The translations under genes were made by a program, and so were the position numbers. The notes beneath the pieces are model-generated. The model ran no database searches and was not told the origin of the DNA. It saw only the letters and a list, made by a program, of their open reading frames with translations. From a virus, in IMG/VR virus record IMGVR_UViG_3300047678_000835, positions 1 through 41,269 of that record: a DNA stretch of 41,269 nucleotides. One strand, written 5' to 3'. This document shows, in pieces, positions 22,459 through 30,142 of this stretch (position 1 is the stretch's first letter; each line of letters opens with the position of its first letter).

Positions 22459-22998
22459 ATGGCCTTCCACATCGACATTCAGGACGCCCGGCTGCGCGAC
22501 GCGCTGGCCGCGTTGCAGGCCGGCATCGAGAACATGGGCCCGGTGCTGCGACCCCTGGGCGAGGACATCACCGAGCGCGCCAAGGCACGCTTCGGCACCG
22601 CCACCGCGCCGGACGGCGCACCCTGGGCGCCGAACAAGCCTTCGACGCTGGAGCGCTACGTGGCCGGGTTCAGCGCGAACTTCTTCAAGAAGAAAGGCGG
22701 GCTGACCAAGGCCGGCGCGGCCAAGTTGGCCAACAAGCGCCCGCTGGCCGGGCACAGCGGCGACCTGGCGCGGCAGATCACCTACCGGGTGGAAGGCAAC
22801 GCGCTGGTGGTGCAGGCCACGCCGAAGTACGCGGCCATGCAGCAGTTCGGCGGCACCAAGGCGCAGTTCCCGAACCTGTGGGGCGACATCCCGGCGCGGC
22901 CGTTTCTGCCGGTGATGAAGGACGGCACGCTGTACCCGACCGAGCAGCAGCAGATGGTGTCGGCGATCGAGGATTACATCGCGGGGTTGCTGGCATGA
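22459..22998 (+). CDS. Phage virion morphogenesis protein (Mu G-like)
   Basis: A 179-residue protein with an AAGGAG site (22443-22448). It matches the phage virion morphogenesis / tail completion family: IDIQDARLRDALAAL, DITERAKARFGTATAPDG-x-PW, KRPLAGHSGDLARQITY, and the strongly conserved YAAMQQFGGTKAQFPNLWG followed by PARPFLPV. In Mu, G is a tail completion or head-tail connection protein. Its stop codon lies at the edge of the leftward terminator at 22998-23022. Confidence 0.9.
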   Translation: MAFHIDIQDARLRDALAALQAGIENMGPVLRPLGEDITERAKARFGTATAPDGAPWAPNKPSTLERYVAGFSANFFKKKGGLTKAGAAKLANKRPLAGHSGDLARQITYRVEGNALVVQATPKYAAMQQFGGTKAQFPNLWGDIPARPFLPVMKDGTLYPTEQQQMVSAIEDYIAGLLA

Positions 22999-23022
22999 AA
23001 AAGCCCGCACTTCGGCGGGCTT
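22998..23022 (-). terminator. Rho-independent terminator of the leftward operon
   Basis: GCCCGC (23003-23008) pairs with GCGGGC (23015-23020), extended by AA/TT, around a CTTCG-type loop; read leftward it ends in TTTTT. It closes the operon 24281-23128. Read rightward the T-run is poor. Confidence 0.75.
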
Positions 23023-23127
23023 CTGAAATCGGGCCTAGGAGCGTTCGGAAAGGCCGGGTGTGTGGGGTAGGGCCAGCTCGTGATTTCGGGGTCAAGGTAA
23101 TGCGTTACATGACCCCGTTACTTTGGC

Positions 23128-23391
23128 CTAGAAATCGGGAATCAAAAGCCGGTGACTTGCTGTTGTCGTACCTTGCCAGCCGCGATGCGGCCACAGCTCG
23201 CAAGTTTTGTGGGTGCAGTCGCGAACTCGCGCCTTGGTCAGGTGGGGCGTGTTCTCGCCCTGATCCTGACACCGATAGCAGAACGCGGCGATGGCAAGTG
23301 CTTTGTTGGTTGGGTTTGCCAAGGCCCGCTCGGCGGGCGTCCTGCGCTGCATTTGCGCTTTCAAACTCAAGGGGGGTGTGTTGTCGTCCAT
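23128..23391 (-). CDS. Small cysteine-rich protein of the leftward operon
   Basis: An 87-residue protein with a strong AAGGAG site. It has an N-terminal basic helix (LKAQMQRRTPAERALAN) and a Cys-rich middle, CYRCQDQGEN then RDCTHKTCELWPHRGW, which looks like a small zinc finger. This CYRC...C...CxLxPHR pattern occurs in small phage and mobile-element proteins. In position and zinc-finger character it recalls Mu Com, but no mom gene follows. Last gene before the terminator. Confidence 0.7.
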   Translation of the reverse strand: MDDNTPPLSLKAQMQRRTPAERALANPTNKALAIAAFCYRCQDQGENTPHLTKARVRDCTHKTCELWPHRGWQGTTTASHRLLIPDF

Positions 23392-23402
23392 CGAAGTTCT
23401 CC

Positions 23403-24029
23403 TTAGTCTTGGCTATGGGTCCAATCCGTGTAGGTAAAAAACTGATCGGGGTCCGAAAACCCATACGCGGCGAGCGTCAAGTACATCTGCGGGATCCGCA
23501 GCCGGATCAGACGGTCGCCGAGGTTCTTCTTTTTCCGGTCCCAGTTGTCGTAGCCGAACACATTGCATTCCCATACGCGTCGTGGCACGCCAAGGCGAAG
23601 CATCCAGGGCACATCGAGCCACGACTCATCGAGCTTGCAGTTTTCGCGACGCTCGTTCAATGGCTGCCAGCCATATGGCTGAACCCGCCAAAAATCGGGG
23701 GGCAAAGCGTAGCCGGGCTTACGTCCGAAGATCAGGCGCCAGCAGGCTTCCAAAACCAGGCGTTGAGGAACGCTGGGCCCCGAGGTGAAGCCGACCAATG
23801 CGCGCAATGGCAGGTCGCCAATAGCCTCCGTTCCGTGGATGCTCCTAGGCTGCCCCTGCGCGTCCTGCAGCAAACGGAAGCATTCTCTAAGGTAGAGCGC
23901 GATGTCCCCGTGATTGGGGTCGGGCCCGAACAACGTAGGGCAGTTGAGCGAAAACACCTGGCAGCGCGCAAGGTTGCCGAGCGGAGCAGGTGCGGGCTCG
24001 GGCGCGATGGTTGGCGGATTTCTGTTCAT
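23403..24029 (-). CDS. Cargo protein of unknown function, leftward operon
   Basis: A 208-residue protein with AGAGG upstream of ATG 24029. The N-terminal 20 residues are Pro/Ala-rich. The rest is Trp/Arg-rich (PPDFWRVQPYGWQPLNERR, WLDVPWMLRLGVPRRVWECNV) and ends in FFTYTDWTHSQD. No membrane helix or catalytic motif is evident. It is spaced 9 and 11 bp from its neighbours, so the three genes form one transcript. No family recognised. Confidence 0.65.
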   Translation of the reverse strand: MNRNPPTIAPEPAPAPLGNLARCQVFSLNCPTLFGPDPNHGDIALYLRECFRLLQDAQGQPRSIHGTEAIGDLPLRALVGFTSGPSVPQRLVLEACWRLIFGRKPGYALPPDFWRVQPYGWQPLNERRENCKLDESWLDVPWMLRLGVPRRVWECNVFGYDNWDRKKKNLGDRLIRLRIPQMYLTLAAYGFSDPDQFFTYTDWTHSQD

Positions 24030-24038
24030 GCGCGCCTC

Positions 24039-24281
24039 TCAGTTCATCTTCATGTTGTCAGCGACCGCGCGTTCAACCGTGGGCAGGTTGTCCAGCACGA
24101 CGGCGCCGAGCAGATCGATCAGCGAGCCGAGGTCGCTGGCGGTGACGGCGTTGAGGTCACTCGGCCGGCCGAGCGAGATGATCAGGTCGCTGAGCGCGTT
24201 GAGCGCCTGGCCGGCGCGGCGGATTTCGTAGAGATGGTCGTCGGCGGCTTGCCGGGTGACAGGGGCGGTCTGGGTTTGCAT
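24039..24281 (-). CDS. Small amphipathic-helical moron protein
   Basis: An 80-residue protein; ATG 24281 is chosen for the AGGAA site nine bases upstream, although the frame stays open to 24356. Two long amphipathic helices (DDHLYEIRRAGQALNALSDLII and DLGSLIDLLGAVVLDNLPTVERAV) make up nearly all of it, similar in size and style to small phage morons. Function unknown. The upstream 24282-24610 region contains the folded element but no other gene. Confidence 0.6.
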   Translation of the reverse strand: MQTQTAPVTRQAADDHLYEIRRAGQALNALSDLIISLGRPSDLNAVTASDLGSLIDLLGAVVLDNLPTVERAVADNMKMN

Positions 24282-24344
24282 GGCATCGGTTCCTGGTTGA
24301 ACAGAGGAACCACCCGTTGCGTGTCTGGCGCATTGGGTGGGCGG

Positions 24345-24482
24345 GGTGTTAGACACATCGAACCAGCGATGCCCCAGACCTTACGGCGCTGGGCACCCCG
24401 CCCGAAATCGCAAATTCGGGCATGGCAAAGGCCTCTTGACGGCGAGGCCCTGGACCGCTGGTTCTACGGTGTGTCTAGCACC
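24345..24482. other. Cloverleaf-like structured element (candidate RNA), strand unknown
   Basis: The closing stem pairs 24345-24360 with 24467-24482 (16 bp, two of them G-U type) and 24361-24368 with 24456-24463 (8 bp), interrupted only by a 3-nt bulge (CTA, 24464-24466). Inside are three hairpins: CCCAG/CTGGG (24373-24377, 24389-24393), GCCCGAA/TTCGGGC (24400-24406, 24415-24421) and GGCCTC/GAGGCC (24430-24435, 24444-24449). ACGGCG occurs in or at the edge of loops 1 and 3, and CGCCG lies just 3' at 24497. It sits between the divergent cargo operon and the head genes. Confidence 0.6.
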
Positions 24483-24610
24483 GTGTCAGATAGTAACGCC
24501 GCCAATCCCTAGTTCAAGGTTTTTTGTCTCGCGCGCGCGACGGATAGGGTTCTTCCCCAGGGGCGCCCGCCACCCTGCGCCAGCGGCATCTGGCCCGCGA
24601 CAGTGCGGCC

Positions 24611-25798
24611 ATGCCTTCCGCCGCCGCCCCTTCCAGCACCGCATCCAACAGCCTGCAGGTCTTCAAGCCTGGCCGCCACCGGGCGATGTCGGGCGTGGCG
24701 TTCGCCTTCTCCGACGAGGACGTGGCGGCCACAGCCGCTGCGTATGACCCGGCCAAGTTCCGTGCGCCGCTGGTGGTGGGCCACCCGACGGTCGAGGCGC
24801 CGGCTTACGGCTGGGTCGAGGGCTTAAGCTTTTCAGGCGGTGCGCTGGAGGCCAAGCCGGCCGACGTGGACCCGGCCTTTGCGCAGATGGTCAACGCCAA
24901 GCGCTACGCCAACATCTCGGCCGCGTTCTTCCCGCCGGACCACGAACAGAACCCGGTGCCGGGGGTTTACTACTTGAGGCATGTCGGCTTCCTCGGCGCC
25001 ACGCCGCCGGCGGTGGCCGGCCTGCGCACGCCGGTGTTCGCGACGCCCGAGAACGGCCTGGTCGAGTTCGCCGACTGGGACGACATGCAGAACGCCAGCC
25101 TGTGGCGCCAGTTGCGCGATTGGTTCATCGGCAAGTTCGGCCAGGACGAAGCCGACCGCGTGCTGCCGGGCTACCAGATCAGCGGCCTGGAGGCGGCGGC
25201 GGTGACCGCGCCGGACGACGACGGCGGCACCGAGGTCCAGAACATCAACCCGGGCTTTGCGGCCCCCACCCTGAAAACGGAGGTCACCGTGACCGAAGCC
25301 GAACGCCTGGCTCTTGAAGCCGAAAACACCCGCCTGAAGAACGAGCTGAAGGCTGCCCAGGATGCGCAGCGCCAGGCCCGCCTGGACGCACTGCACGCCA
25401 ACCACGTGGCGTTCGCCGACACGCTGGTGGCCGATGCCAAGGTGGCGCAGCTGCACGCGCCGGCCATCGTCGAGGTGCTGGACGTGCTGGGCCGCCAGGC
25501 CGAGGACGCTGGCAAGGCGATCGAGTTCGGCGCGCCGGAAGCGCGTGCGCCGCTGGCGCCCGCCCTGCAGGCGCTGCTGACCGACCTGCCGCCCCGCGTG
25601 GAGCTGGCCGAGGTGGCCACGAAGGCGCGTGCGGCCGACGACGGCACCGGCACCGGCACCGTCGAGTTCGCCGTGCCCGGCGCCATCGCCGACCCGCAGA
25701 GCCTGGTGCTGCACCGCAAGGTGAAGGCGTACCAGGCGCGGCACTCCGAAGCCTCCTATGTCGTGGCGCTGGCGGCCGTGCAAGCCGGTCAGGCCTGA
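24611..25798 (+). CDS. Mu I-type prohead protease/scaffold polyprotein
   Basis: A 395-residue protein. The N-terminal half is the Mu I-like protease: LQVFKPGRHRAMSGVAFAFSDEDVAATAAAYDP, then RAPLVVGHP and YGWVEGL, YANISAAFFPPD and YYLRHVGFLGATPPAV. Its C-terminal third (from about residue 227) is a coiled scaffold domain (ERLALEAENTRLKNELKAAQ) that can also be made separately from an internal start. It matures the prohead. No strong Shine-Dalgarno sequence precedes this ATG. Confidence 0.88.
   Translation: MPSAAAPSSTASNSLQVFKPGRHRAMSGVAFAFSDEDVAATAAAYDPAKFRAPLVVGHPTVEAPAYGWVEGLSFSGGALEAKPADVDPAFAQMVNAKRYANISAAFFPPDHEQNPVPGVYYLRHVGFLGATPPAVAGLRTPVFATPENGLVEFADWDDMQNASLWRQLRDWFIGKFGQDEADRVLPGYQISGLEAAAVTAPDDDGGTEVQNINPGFAAPTLKTEVTVTEAERLALEAENTRLKNELKAAQDAQRQARLDALHANHVAFADTLVADAKVAQLHAPAIVEVLDVLGRQAEDAGKAIEFGAPEARAPLAPALQALLTDLPPRVELAEVATKARAADDGTGTGTVEFAVPGAIADPQSLVLHRKVKAYQARHSEASYVVALAAVQAGQA
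25289..25798 (+). CDS. Internal-start scaffold protein (Mu Z-like), in frame with protease
   Basis: A GTG at codon 227 of the protease gene is preceded by ACGGAGG (25277-25283), an excellent ribosome binding site five bases away. The product would be 169 residues, starting VTEAERLALEAE, i.e. exactly the coiled scaffold part. Mu I and Z are arranged the same way. This is the best-supported internal start in the window. Confidence 0.75.
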   Translation: MTEAERLALEAENTRLKNELKAAQDAQRQARLDALHANHVAFADTLVADAKVAQLHAPAIVEVLDVLGRQAEDAGKAIEFGAPEARAPLAPALQALLTDLPPRVELAEVATKARAADDGTGTGTVEFAVPGAIADPQSLVLHRKVKAYQARHSEASYVVALAAVQAGQA

Positions 25799-25852
25799 CC
25801 TCGCTTCAGCCCTGTCATTTGATTTCGTGACGTATTCAAGGAGCCATAGACC

Positions 25853-26299
25853 ATGAGTCAACAAGCCCGCCCCGTTTTGTCCATCAGCGTGCTGGCCTCT
25901 GCGGCCATCGCTTTCGGTCAGGCCGTCGCCCTGACGGCACCTGCCACGCCCTCGGCACTGTCCGGCACGCCGGCCACGGCCGCCGGCCAGAAGATTTTCG
26001 GGGTGGCCAACCGCGATGCGGCGGCCGGCGCCACTTGCGATGTGACCGTGTTGGGCACGGCGATCTGCATCGCTGGCGCGGCGATCGCCGTCGGGGCGCG
26101 CGTGCAGTGCGACGCCAACGGCCGGGTGATCACCGCGGTGCCGCTGGGCATTGCGGCCGGCGCCACGGCGGTGACCTCGGCCGCGGCCAACGGCACCACC
26201 GACCTGGTCGGCGGCGACCCGCCGACTTACGTCTACGGCACCGCCCTGCAGGCGGCCGTGAGCGTGGGCGACCTGATCGAAGTGCTGATCTGCCCCTGA
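25853..26299 (+). CDS. Head decoration protein, DUF2190-like
   Basis: A 148-residue beta-rich protein with AAGGAG upstream. After a short basic start, residues 10-148 are mostly small residues in repeated strands (GQKIFGVANRDAAAGATCDVTVLGTAICIAGAAI, VQCDANGRVITAV, VGDLIEVLI), the pattern of DUF2190/capsid-stabilising proteins. It lies between the protease/scaffold and capsid genes, where such decoration proteins are encoded. Confidence 0.8.
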   Translation: MSQQARPVLSISVLASAAIAFGQAVALTAPATPSALSGTPATAAGQKIFGVANRDAAAGATCDVTVLGTAICIAGAAIAVGARVQCDANGRVITAVPLGIAAGATAVTSAAANGTTDLVGGDPPTYVYGTALQAAVSVGDLIEVLICP

Positions 26300-26351
26300 T
26301 CTCGGGCCGCCAGCTTCACCTCACCCTTTTGACTGACACCAGGAGCACACC

Positions 26352-27293
26352 ATGCCCTTGAGCAATGCCGGCGTACGCGTCGTAGACCCCGTCCTGTCCA
26401 GCGTCGCGCAGGGCTACACCAGCCCGGACTATGTGGGCAACTTCCTGTTTCCGCGCGTGCCGGTGGGTATTCGCGGTGGGCAGATCATCGAGTTCGGGCG
26501 CGAGGCTTTCCGCCTCTACCAGACCAAGCGCTCGCCGGGCGGGCGCACGGCGCGGCTGCAGTTCGGCTACGCGGGCAAGCCTTTCGCGCTGGTGCAGGAC
26601 GCGGCGGACCTGCCGGTGCCGCGCGAGTTCCAGCAAGACGCGCTGGTGATGCCGGGCATCGACCTGGGCCAGCGTGCGGTGATGGTGGGCATGCGCAACA
26701 TGGGCCTGAGCCTGGAAGTCGACCAGGCCACGCTGGCGCTGACCCCCGGCAACTACGCGGGCACCAACAAGGTGACGCTGGCCGGCGCCACCAAGTGGTC
26801 CACCGCCACCGGCAACCCGCTGAACGACATCGACAACGCGCGCCAGGCCATCCGCCAGCAGTGCGGCGCCTACCCGAACGTGCTGGTGCTGTCAGCGGTG
26901 GCACTGCTGGCCTGCAAGAACAACCCGAACGTGGTGGCGCGCTTCCAGTACAACGGCCAGACGCAGATGACGGCCACGCAGATCACGCTGGAGATGCTGG
27001 CGGGCCTGTTCAACGTCAAGAAGGTGGTCGAGGGCGCCGGCATCTACTGGAGCGATGCCAACGTGTCCGCCGACATCTGGGGCAACAACGCGGTGCTGGC
27101 CTATGTGCCGGACGGCGACCTGAGCCTGGAGACGCCGAGCTACGGCTACACCTACACGCTCAACGACAACCCGCTGGTCGAGGTGCCCTACTGGGACGCG
27201 CCGACCAAGAGCTGGGTGTACGGCGTGATCTATGAGCGGGTGCCGGTGCTCTCTGGCATCAGCGCGGGGTATCTCATCCAAAACCCGAGTTAA
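26352..27293 (+). CDS. Major capsid protein
   Basis: A 313-residue protein with AGGAG upstream. Its sequence suits an HK97-fold capsid protein of the B3/BcepMu-like type: SSVAQGYTSPDYVGNFLFPRVPV at the N-terminus, LSLEVDQATLAL, DIDNARQAIRQQCGAYPNVLVLS in the axial region and DIWGNNAVLAYVP then LVEVPYWDAPTKSWVYGVIYERVPV near the C-terminus. Position after protease, scaffold and decoration genes supports it. A copy of the palindromic repeat (R7) starts right after the stop codon. Confidence 0.88.
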   Translation: MPLSNAGVRVVDPVLSSVAQGYTSPDYVGNFLFPRVPVGIRGGQIIEFGREAFRLYQTKRSPGGRTARLQFGYAGKPFALVQDAADLPVPREFQQDALVMPGIDLGQRAVMVGMRNMGLSLEVDQATLALTPGNYAGTNKVTLAGATKWSTATGNPLNDIDNARQAIRQQCGAYPNVLVLSAVALLACKNNPNVVARFQYNGQTQMTATQITLEMLAGLFNVKKVVEGAGIYWSDANVSADIWGNNAVLAYVPDGDLSLETPSYGYTYTLNDNPLVEVPYWDAPTKSWVYGVIYERVPVLSGISAGYLIQNPS

Positions 27294-27294
27294 G

Positions 27295-27410
27295 CCCCCC
27301 CCCCCCGAAGCGGCTGCGCCGCCTCCCCCATGGACCCGGAAGGGTCCATTACATGGACCTGGGGCGCCTGCCAGCAGCCCGGCGGGGCCGGTTGCAGCGG
27401 CGGCCGCTGG
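27295..27410 (+). repeat. Palindromic repeat copy R7 interrupted by a mini-palindrome
   Basis: Starts as a 12-C run, GAAGCGGCTGCGCCGCCTCC, and ends as GGGGCGCCTGCCAGCAGCCC then GCGGCGGCCGCTGG. Between its halves lies about 30 bp not present in other copies, containing the perfect inverted repeat ATGGACCC/GGGTCCAT (27330-27337, 27342-27349). It fills the gap after the capsid gene. Confidence 0.85.
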
Positions 27411-27439
27411 ACTGCTTCCCTTCTTTCTGGAGAACTCTC

Positions 27440-27616
27440 ATGTGGCTCAAAGCGAAGACGCCGATCAAGGTGGCGGACAACACGATCGTGGGCGAGGGCG
27501 ATCCGCCTTTCGAGCTGGACGACGCGGCCGCCGCGGAGCTGCTCGCGCTGGGCGCGGCGGATGAGACCGATGCGCCTGCGCCGGCCCCGAAGGGCAAGGC
27601 CAAGGCCGACGCCTGA
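27440..27616 (+). CDS. Small head-region protein, DUF7210-like
   Basis: A 58-residue protein with GGAGAA upstream. MWLKAKTPIKVADNTIVGEGDPPFELDDAAAAELLALGAA follows the pattern of the small acidic proteins encoded just after the capsid gene in many Mu-like phages; a Lys/Ala-rich tail follows. Function unknown; head-tail joining by position. Confidence 0.65.
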   Translation: MWLKAKTPIKVADNTIVGEGDPPFELDDAAAAELLALGAADETDAPAPAPKGKAKADA

Positions 27617-27633
27617 GCTGCTGAGCGCGCGCC

Positions 27634-28086
27634 GTGACTTACGCCACGCAGCAGGACCTGATCGATCGCTTCGGTGCGACCGAGCTGGCGCAGCTCACCG
27701 ACCTGGTCGCGGGCGCGGTGATCAACGCGACCACGGTGGCGCGGGCGCTGGCGGACACGGACGCGAAGATCGACAGCTTTCTGGGCTCGCGTTACCTGCT
27801 GCCGCTGGCGACGGTGCCCACCGTGCTGGTCGGCCTGGCGGCGGACATGGCGCGCTACGCGCTGTGGGACCAGCGGGCCAGCGACGCGGTGGCCCAGCGC
27901 AACAAGGACGCGCTGGCGCTGCTGGCGCTGTTCGCCAAGGGGCAGGTGACGCTGCCGGGCGCGGCCAGCCTGGCGCCGGCCGTGGGCGCGGTGACAGTGA
28001 CCTCGGCCTCTCGGCCGCGGTTCTTCGACGACTCGACGATGGACACCTTCGCGATGCCGCCCAGCGGCATCTCCGGCGGGTTCTGA
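27634..28086 (+). CDS. DUF1320 head-completion protein (Mu gp36-like)
   Basis: A 150-residue protein from GTG 27634 with the diagnostic start MTYATQQDLIDRFGATELAQLTD, then ALADTDAKIDSFLGSRYLLPL, helices of the gp6-like connector fold and a C-terminal RPRFFDDSTMDTF. Members of this family act as head-tail connectors. Confidence 0.88.
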   Translation: MTYATQQDLIDRFGATELAQLTDLVAGAVINATTVARALADTDAKIDSFLGSRYLLPLATVPTVLVGLAADMARYALWDQRASDAVAQRNKDALALLALFAKGQVTLPGAASLAPAVGAVTVTSASRPRFFDDSTMDTFAMPPSGISGGF

Positions 28087-28090
28087 CGCC

Positions 28091-28522
28091 ATGGATGTGT
28101 CCGCCATCGTCGCCCGGCTGAAGGCGCAGACGACCGTGTTCCGGCAGATCGCCGGGGCGGCCGAGCTGGCGGCCGTGTTGGCCGGCGGCCTGGTCGCTGC
28201 GCCGGCCGCCTTCGTGCTGCCGCTGGCCGAGAGCGCGGAGCCGAACCTGCTGCTGCGGGCCACGCGACAAAGGATCGTCCAGGGCTTTGCGGTGGTGATC
28301 TGCGTGCAGAACCTGCAGGACGCACGCGGCGGCGCGGCGCTGGCCACGCTGGCCCCGCTGCGGCTGCTGGTGCGCAGTGCGCTGGCGGCCTACGTGCCGG
28401 ACGCGACCACCGGCGAGCCGATCCAGATCACCGGCGGGCGGCTTTTGAAGATGGACAACGTGCAGTTGTTCTGGAGCGACGAGTTTTCCCTCACCACCTA
28501 TTACCTGGGGCCAGGAGCCTGA
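28091..28522 (+). CDS. Tail terminator-like protein (Mu gp37-like)
   Basis: A 143-residue protein. MDVSAIVARLKAQTTVFRQIAGAAEL, the strand QGFAVVICVQN and a C-terminal LLKMDNVQLFWSDEFSLTTYY fit phage tail terminator proteins that follow the DUF1320 gene. It would cap the tail tube and join it to the head. Confidence 0.78.
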   Translation: MDVSAIVARLKAQTTVFRQIAGAAELAAVLAGGLVAAPAAFVLPLAESAEPNLLLRATRQRIVQGFAVVICVQNLQDARGGAALATLAPLRLLVRSALAAYVPDATTGEPIQITGGRLLKMDNVQLFWSDEFSLTTYYLGPGA

Positions 28523-28523
28523 C

Positions 28524-28853
28524 ATGCCACGCAACACGACTTCTACCGATGCGGCCACCGACGCGCCCGCTGACACGACTGCCCAAGCTGCTGCGGACGC
28601 GGCAACCAACCTGATGACGGATACCACCGCTGCGGCCTCTGCCGCCACCACAGAAGCCCCCGCCACGGCCGACGGCGCCGTGGGGGGGCTGGTGCCCGCG
28701 GTTGCAGTGGCTGATCCGGCCGCTGCAGTGGTCGACGCGCCGGTGGCTGCGCCCGCTTCAGCGGCCGACTCCGTGCCCAGCTTCACCCCGCCGCGCGACG
28801 GCGGCACCTACCTGTTCGATGACGTGCGCGGCTATGTCCGCCTGGGAGCCTGA
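28524..28853 (+). CDS. Ala/Thr-rich small tail-region protein
   Basis: A 109-residue protein. The first 85 residues are extremely Ala/Thr/Asp/Pro-rich and surely disordered; only the last 22 (FTPPRDGGTYLFDDVRGYVRL) look conserved. Genes with this kind of short ordered tail lie between terminator and tube genes in related phages. Function unknown. Confidence 0.6.
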   Translation: MPRNTTSTDAATDAPADTTAQAAADAATNLMTDTTAAASAATTEAPATADGAVGGLVPAVAVADPAAAVVDAPVAAPASAADSVPSFTPPRDGGTYLFDDVRGYVRLGA

Positions 28854-28855
28854 CC

Positions 28856-30133
28856 ATGAGTGACTTCACCCGCAACCAGGGCGTCAGCGCCGTCCTGGAG
28901 ACCACCTTGGCGCTCGGCGCCGGCTGCCTGATCACCATCGGTGCGGCCGTGGCTGGCGTGCTGCCTACCGTGGCGCCGGCCGTGGCCAATGGCGGCACCG
29001 GCTACCCGGCCAGCAGCACGCTGAACGTGTTCTTCATCGGCTCGGGCGGCTACACGGCCACCGGCACCATCACCACCAGCGTTGCCGGCGTGGTGACGGC
29101 CGCCACGGTGACCAACGGTGGCGTCAACTACACCAATGCCGCGCCGGCCTCGTTCGCCATCGAGGGTGCCACGCTGAGCCCGGGGACCTGGTGCAACGGG
29201 CAGGCGGGCAGCTGGGCCAACAGCATCCCGCTGTTTGGCGAGGTGGGAGTCAAGATCAACAACGCCAAGGTGCAGCGCATGCTGCTGCGCAGCTACTACG
29301 GTGCCGGAGAAAACCTGCCCGGCCCGCAGTACGCCACCGTCACGTTCACCACTGAGTTGGGTGCCGGCGGCGTGGCGGGTGGCCGCCCCGGCTGGTCCCG
29401 GCTGATCCGCGCGGCGGGCTTTGCCGAGACGTTCTACGGGACCAACCCGCGGGTGGCGTACACCCCCGTCTCGCTCAACCTGGCCACGGCCAGCCTGATG
29501 ATCGAGTTCGGTCAGACCCGGCTGGACATCCGCGGGGCGCGGGTGGAAAAGATGGAGATGGACTTCACGGTCGGGCAGGTGCCGACGTGCAAGTGGACGG
29601 TGAGCGGCTTGATCCAGGCTTACGTTGCCATCGGCTACGTCGGCGCGCCCGACACCACCAGCTGGCAGCCGGGCGTCGTCATCCTGGACGCCAACACCGG
29701 CGATATCCGCTTCGGCTGCACGCTGGGGGTGTCCGCGCTGGTCGGTGGTACCGGGTATGTGTCCAACGGCATGCGGGTGACGATCGACAACACCACGATT
29801 TTCCGTCCGATGCTGGGCACGCAGGTGCCTGCTGTGACCGGCGGCGACAGCATGGTGATCACCGACCGCGACGTGGCCATCGAGACCACGCTCGACCAGG
29901 TGGGCGCGGACCGGCAGACCTTCTACAACAACGTGCGCAACCACGTCGTGCAGAGCATGGGCTTCTCGGTGGGCAACACGGCGGGCACCAAGTTCAGGCT
30001 GTTCGCGCCCAACGCCGAGCCGCTGGACTGGGACAACGTCAATGACCAGGGCCAGGCGTTCTGCAAATACACGTTCAACGGCGTGCCGACGCCGCCCACC
30101 GGCAACGACGAGCTCACCATCGTGGTGGCCTAA
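28856..30133 (+). CDS. Major tail tube protein with beta-repeat insert
   Basis: A 425-residue protein with GGGAG upstream. From about residue 105 it matches siphovirus tail tube proteins (ARVEKMEMDFTVGQVPTCKWTVSG, TDRDVAIETTLDQVGADRQTF). Residues about 40-100 hold an inserted beta module with NGGTGYPASSTLNVFF and VTNGGVNYTNAAP; a related VGGTGYVSNG recurs near 297. Such modules decorate the tube surface. It is about 100 residues longer than simple tube proteins. Confidence 0.8.
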   Translation: MSDFTRNQGVSAVLETTLALGAGCLITIGAAVAGVLPTVAPAVANGGTGYPASSTLNVFFIGSGGYTATGTITTSVAGVVTAATVTNGGVNYTNAAPASFAIEGATLSPGTWCNGQAGSWANSIPLFGEVGVKINNAKVQRMLLRSYYGAGENLPGPQYATVTFTTELGAGGVAGGRPGWSRLIRAAGFAETFYGTNPRVAYTPVSLNLATASLMIEFGQTRLDIRGARVEKMEMDFTVGQVPTCKWTVSGLIQAYVAIGYVGAPDTTSWQPGVVILDANTGDIRFGCTLGVSALVGGTGYVSNGMRVTIDNTTIFRPMLGTQVPAVTGGDSMVITDRDVAIETTLDQVGADRQTFYNNVRNHVVQSMGFSVGNTAGTKFRLFAPNAEPLDWDNVNDQGQAFCKYTFNGVPTPPTGNDELTIVVA

Positions 30134-30142
30134 AGGACTCTC

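Noticed and set aside
24529-24542. TCGCGCGCGCGA palindrome between the folded element and the protease gene
   Set aside because: Simple GC alternation common in such GC-rich DNA; no partner sites seen.
26035-26361. Arg/Gly-rich 108-codon frame over the decoration protein
   Set aside because: Shadow frame of the real gene at 25853-26299; no ribosome binding site or family resemblance.
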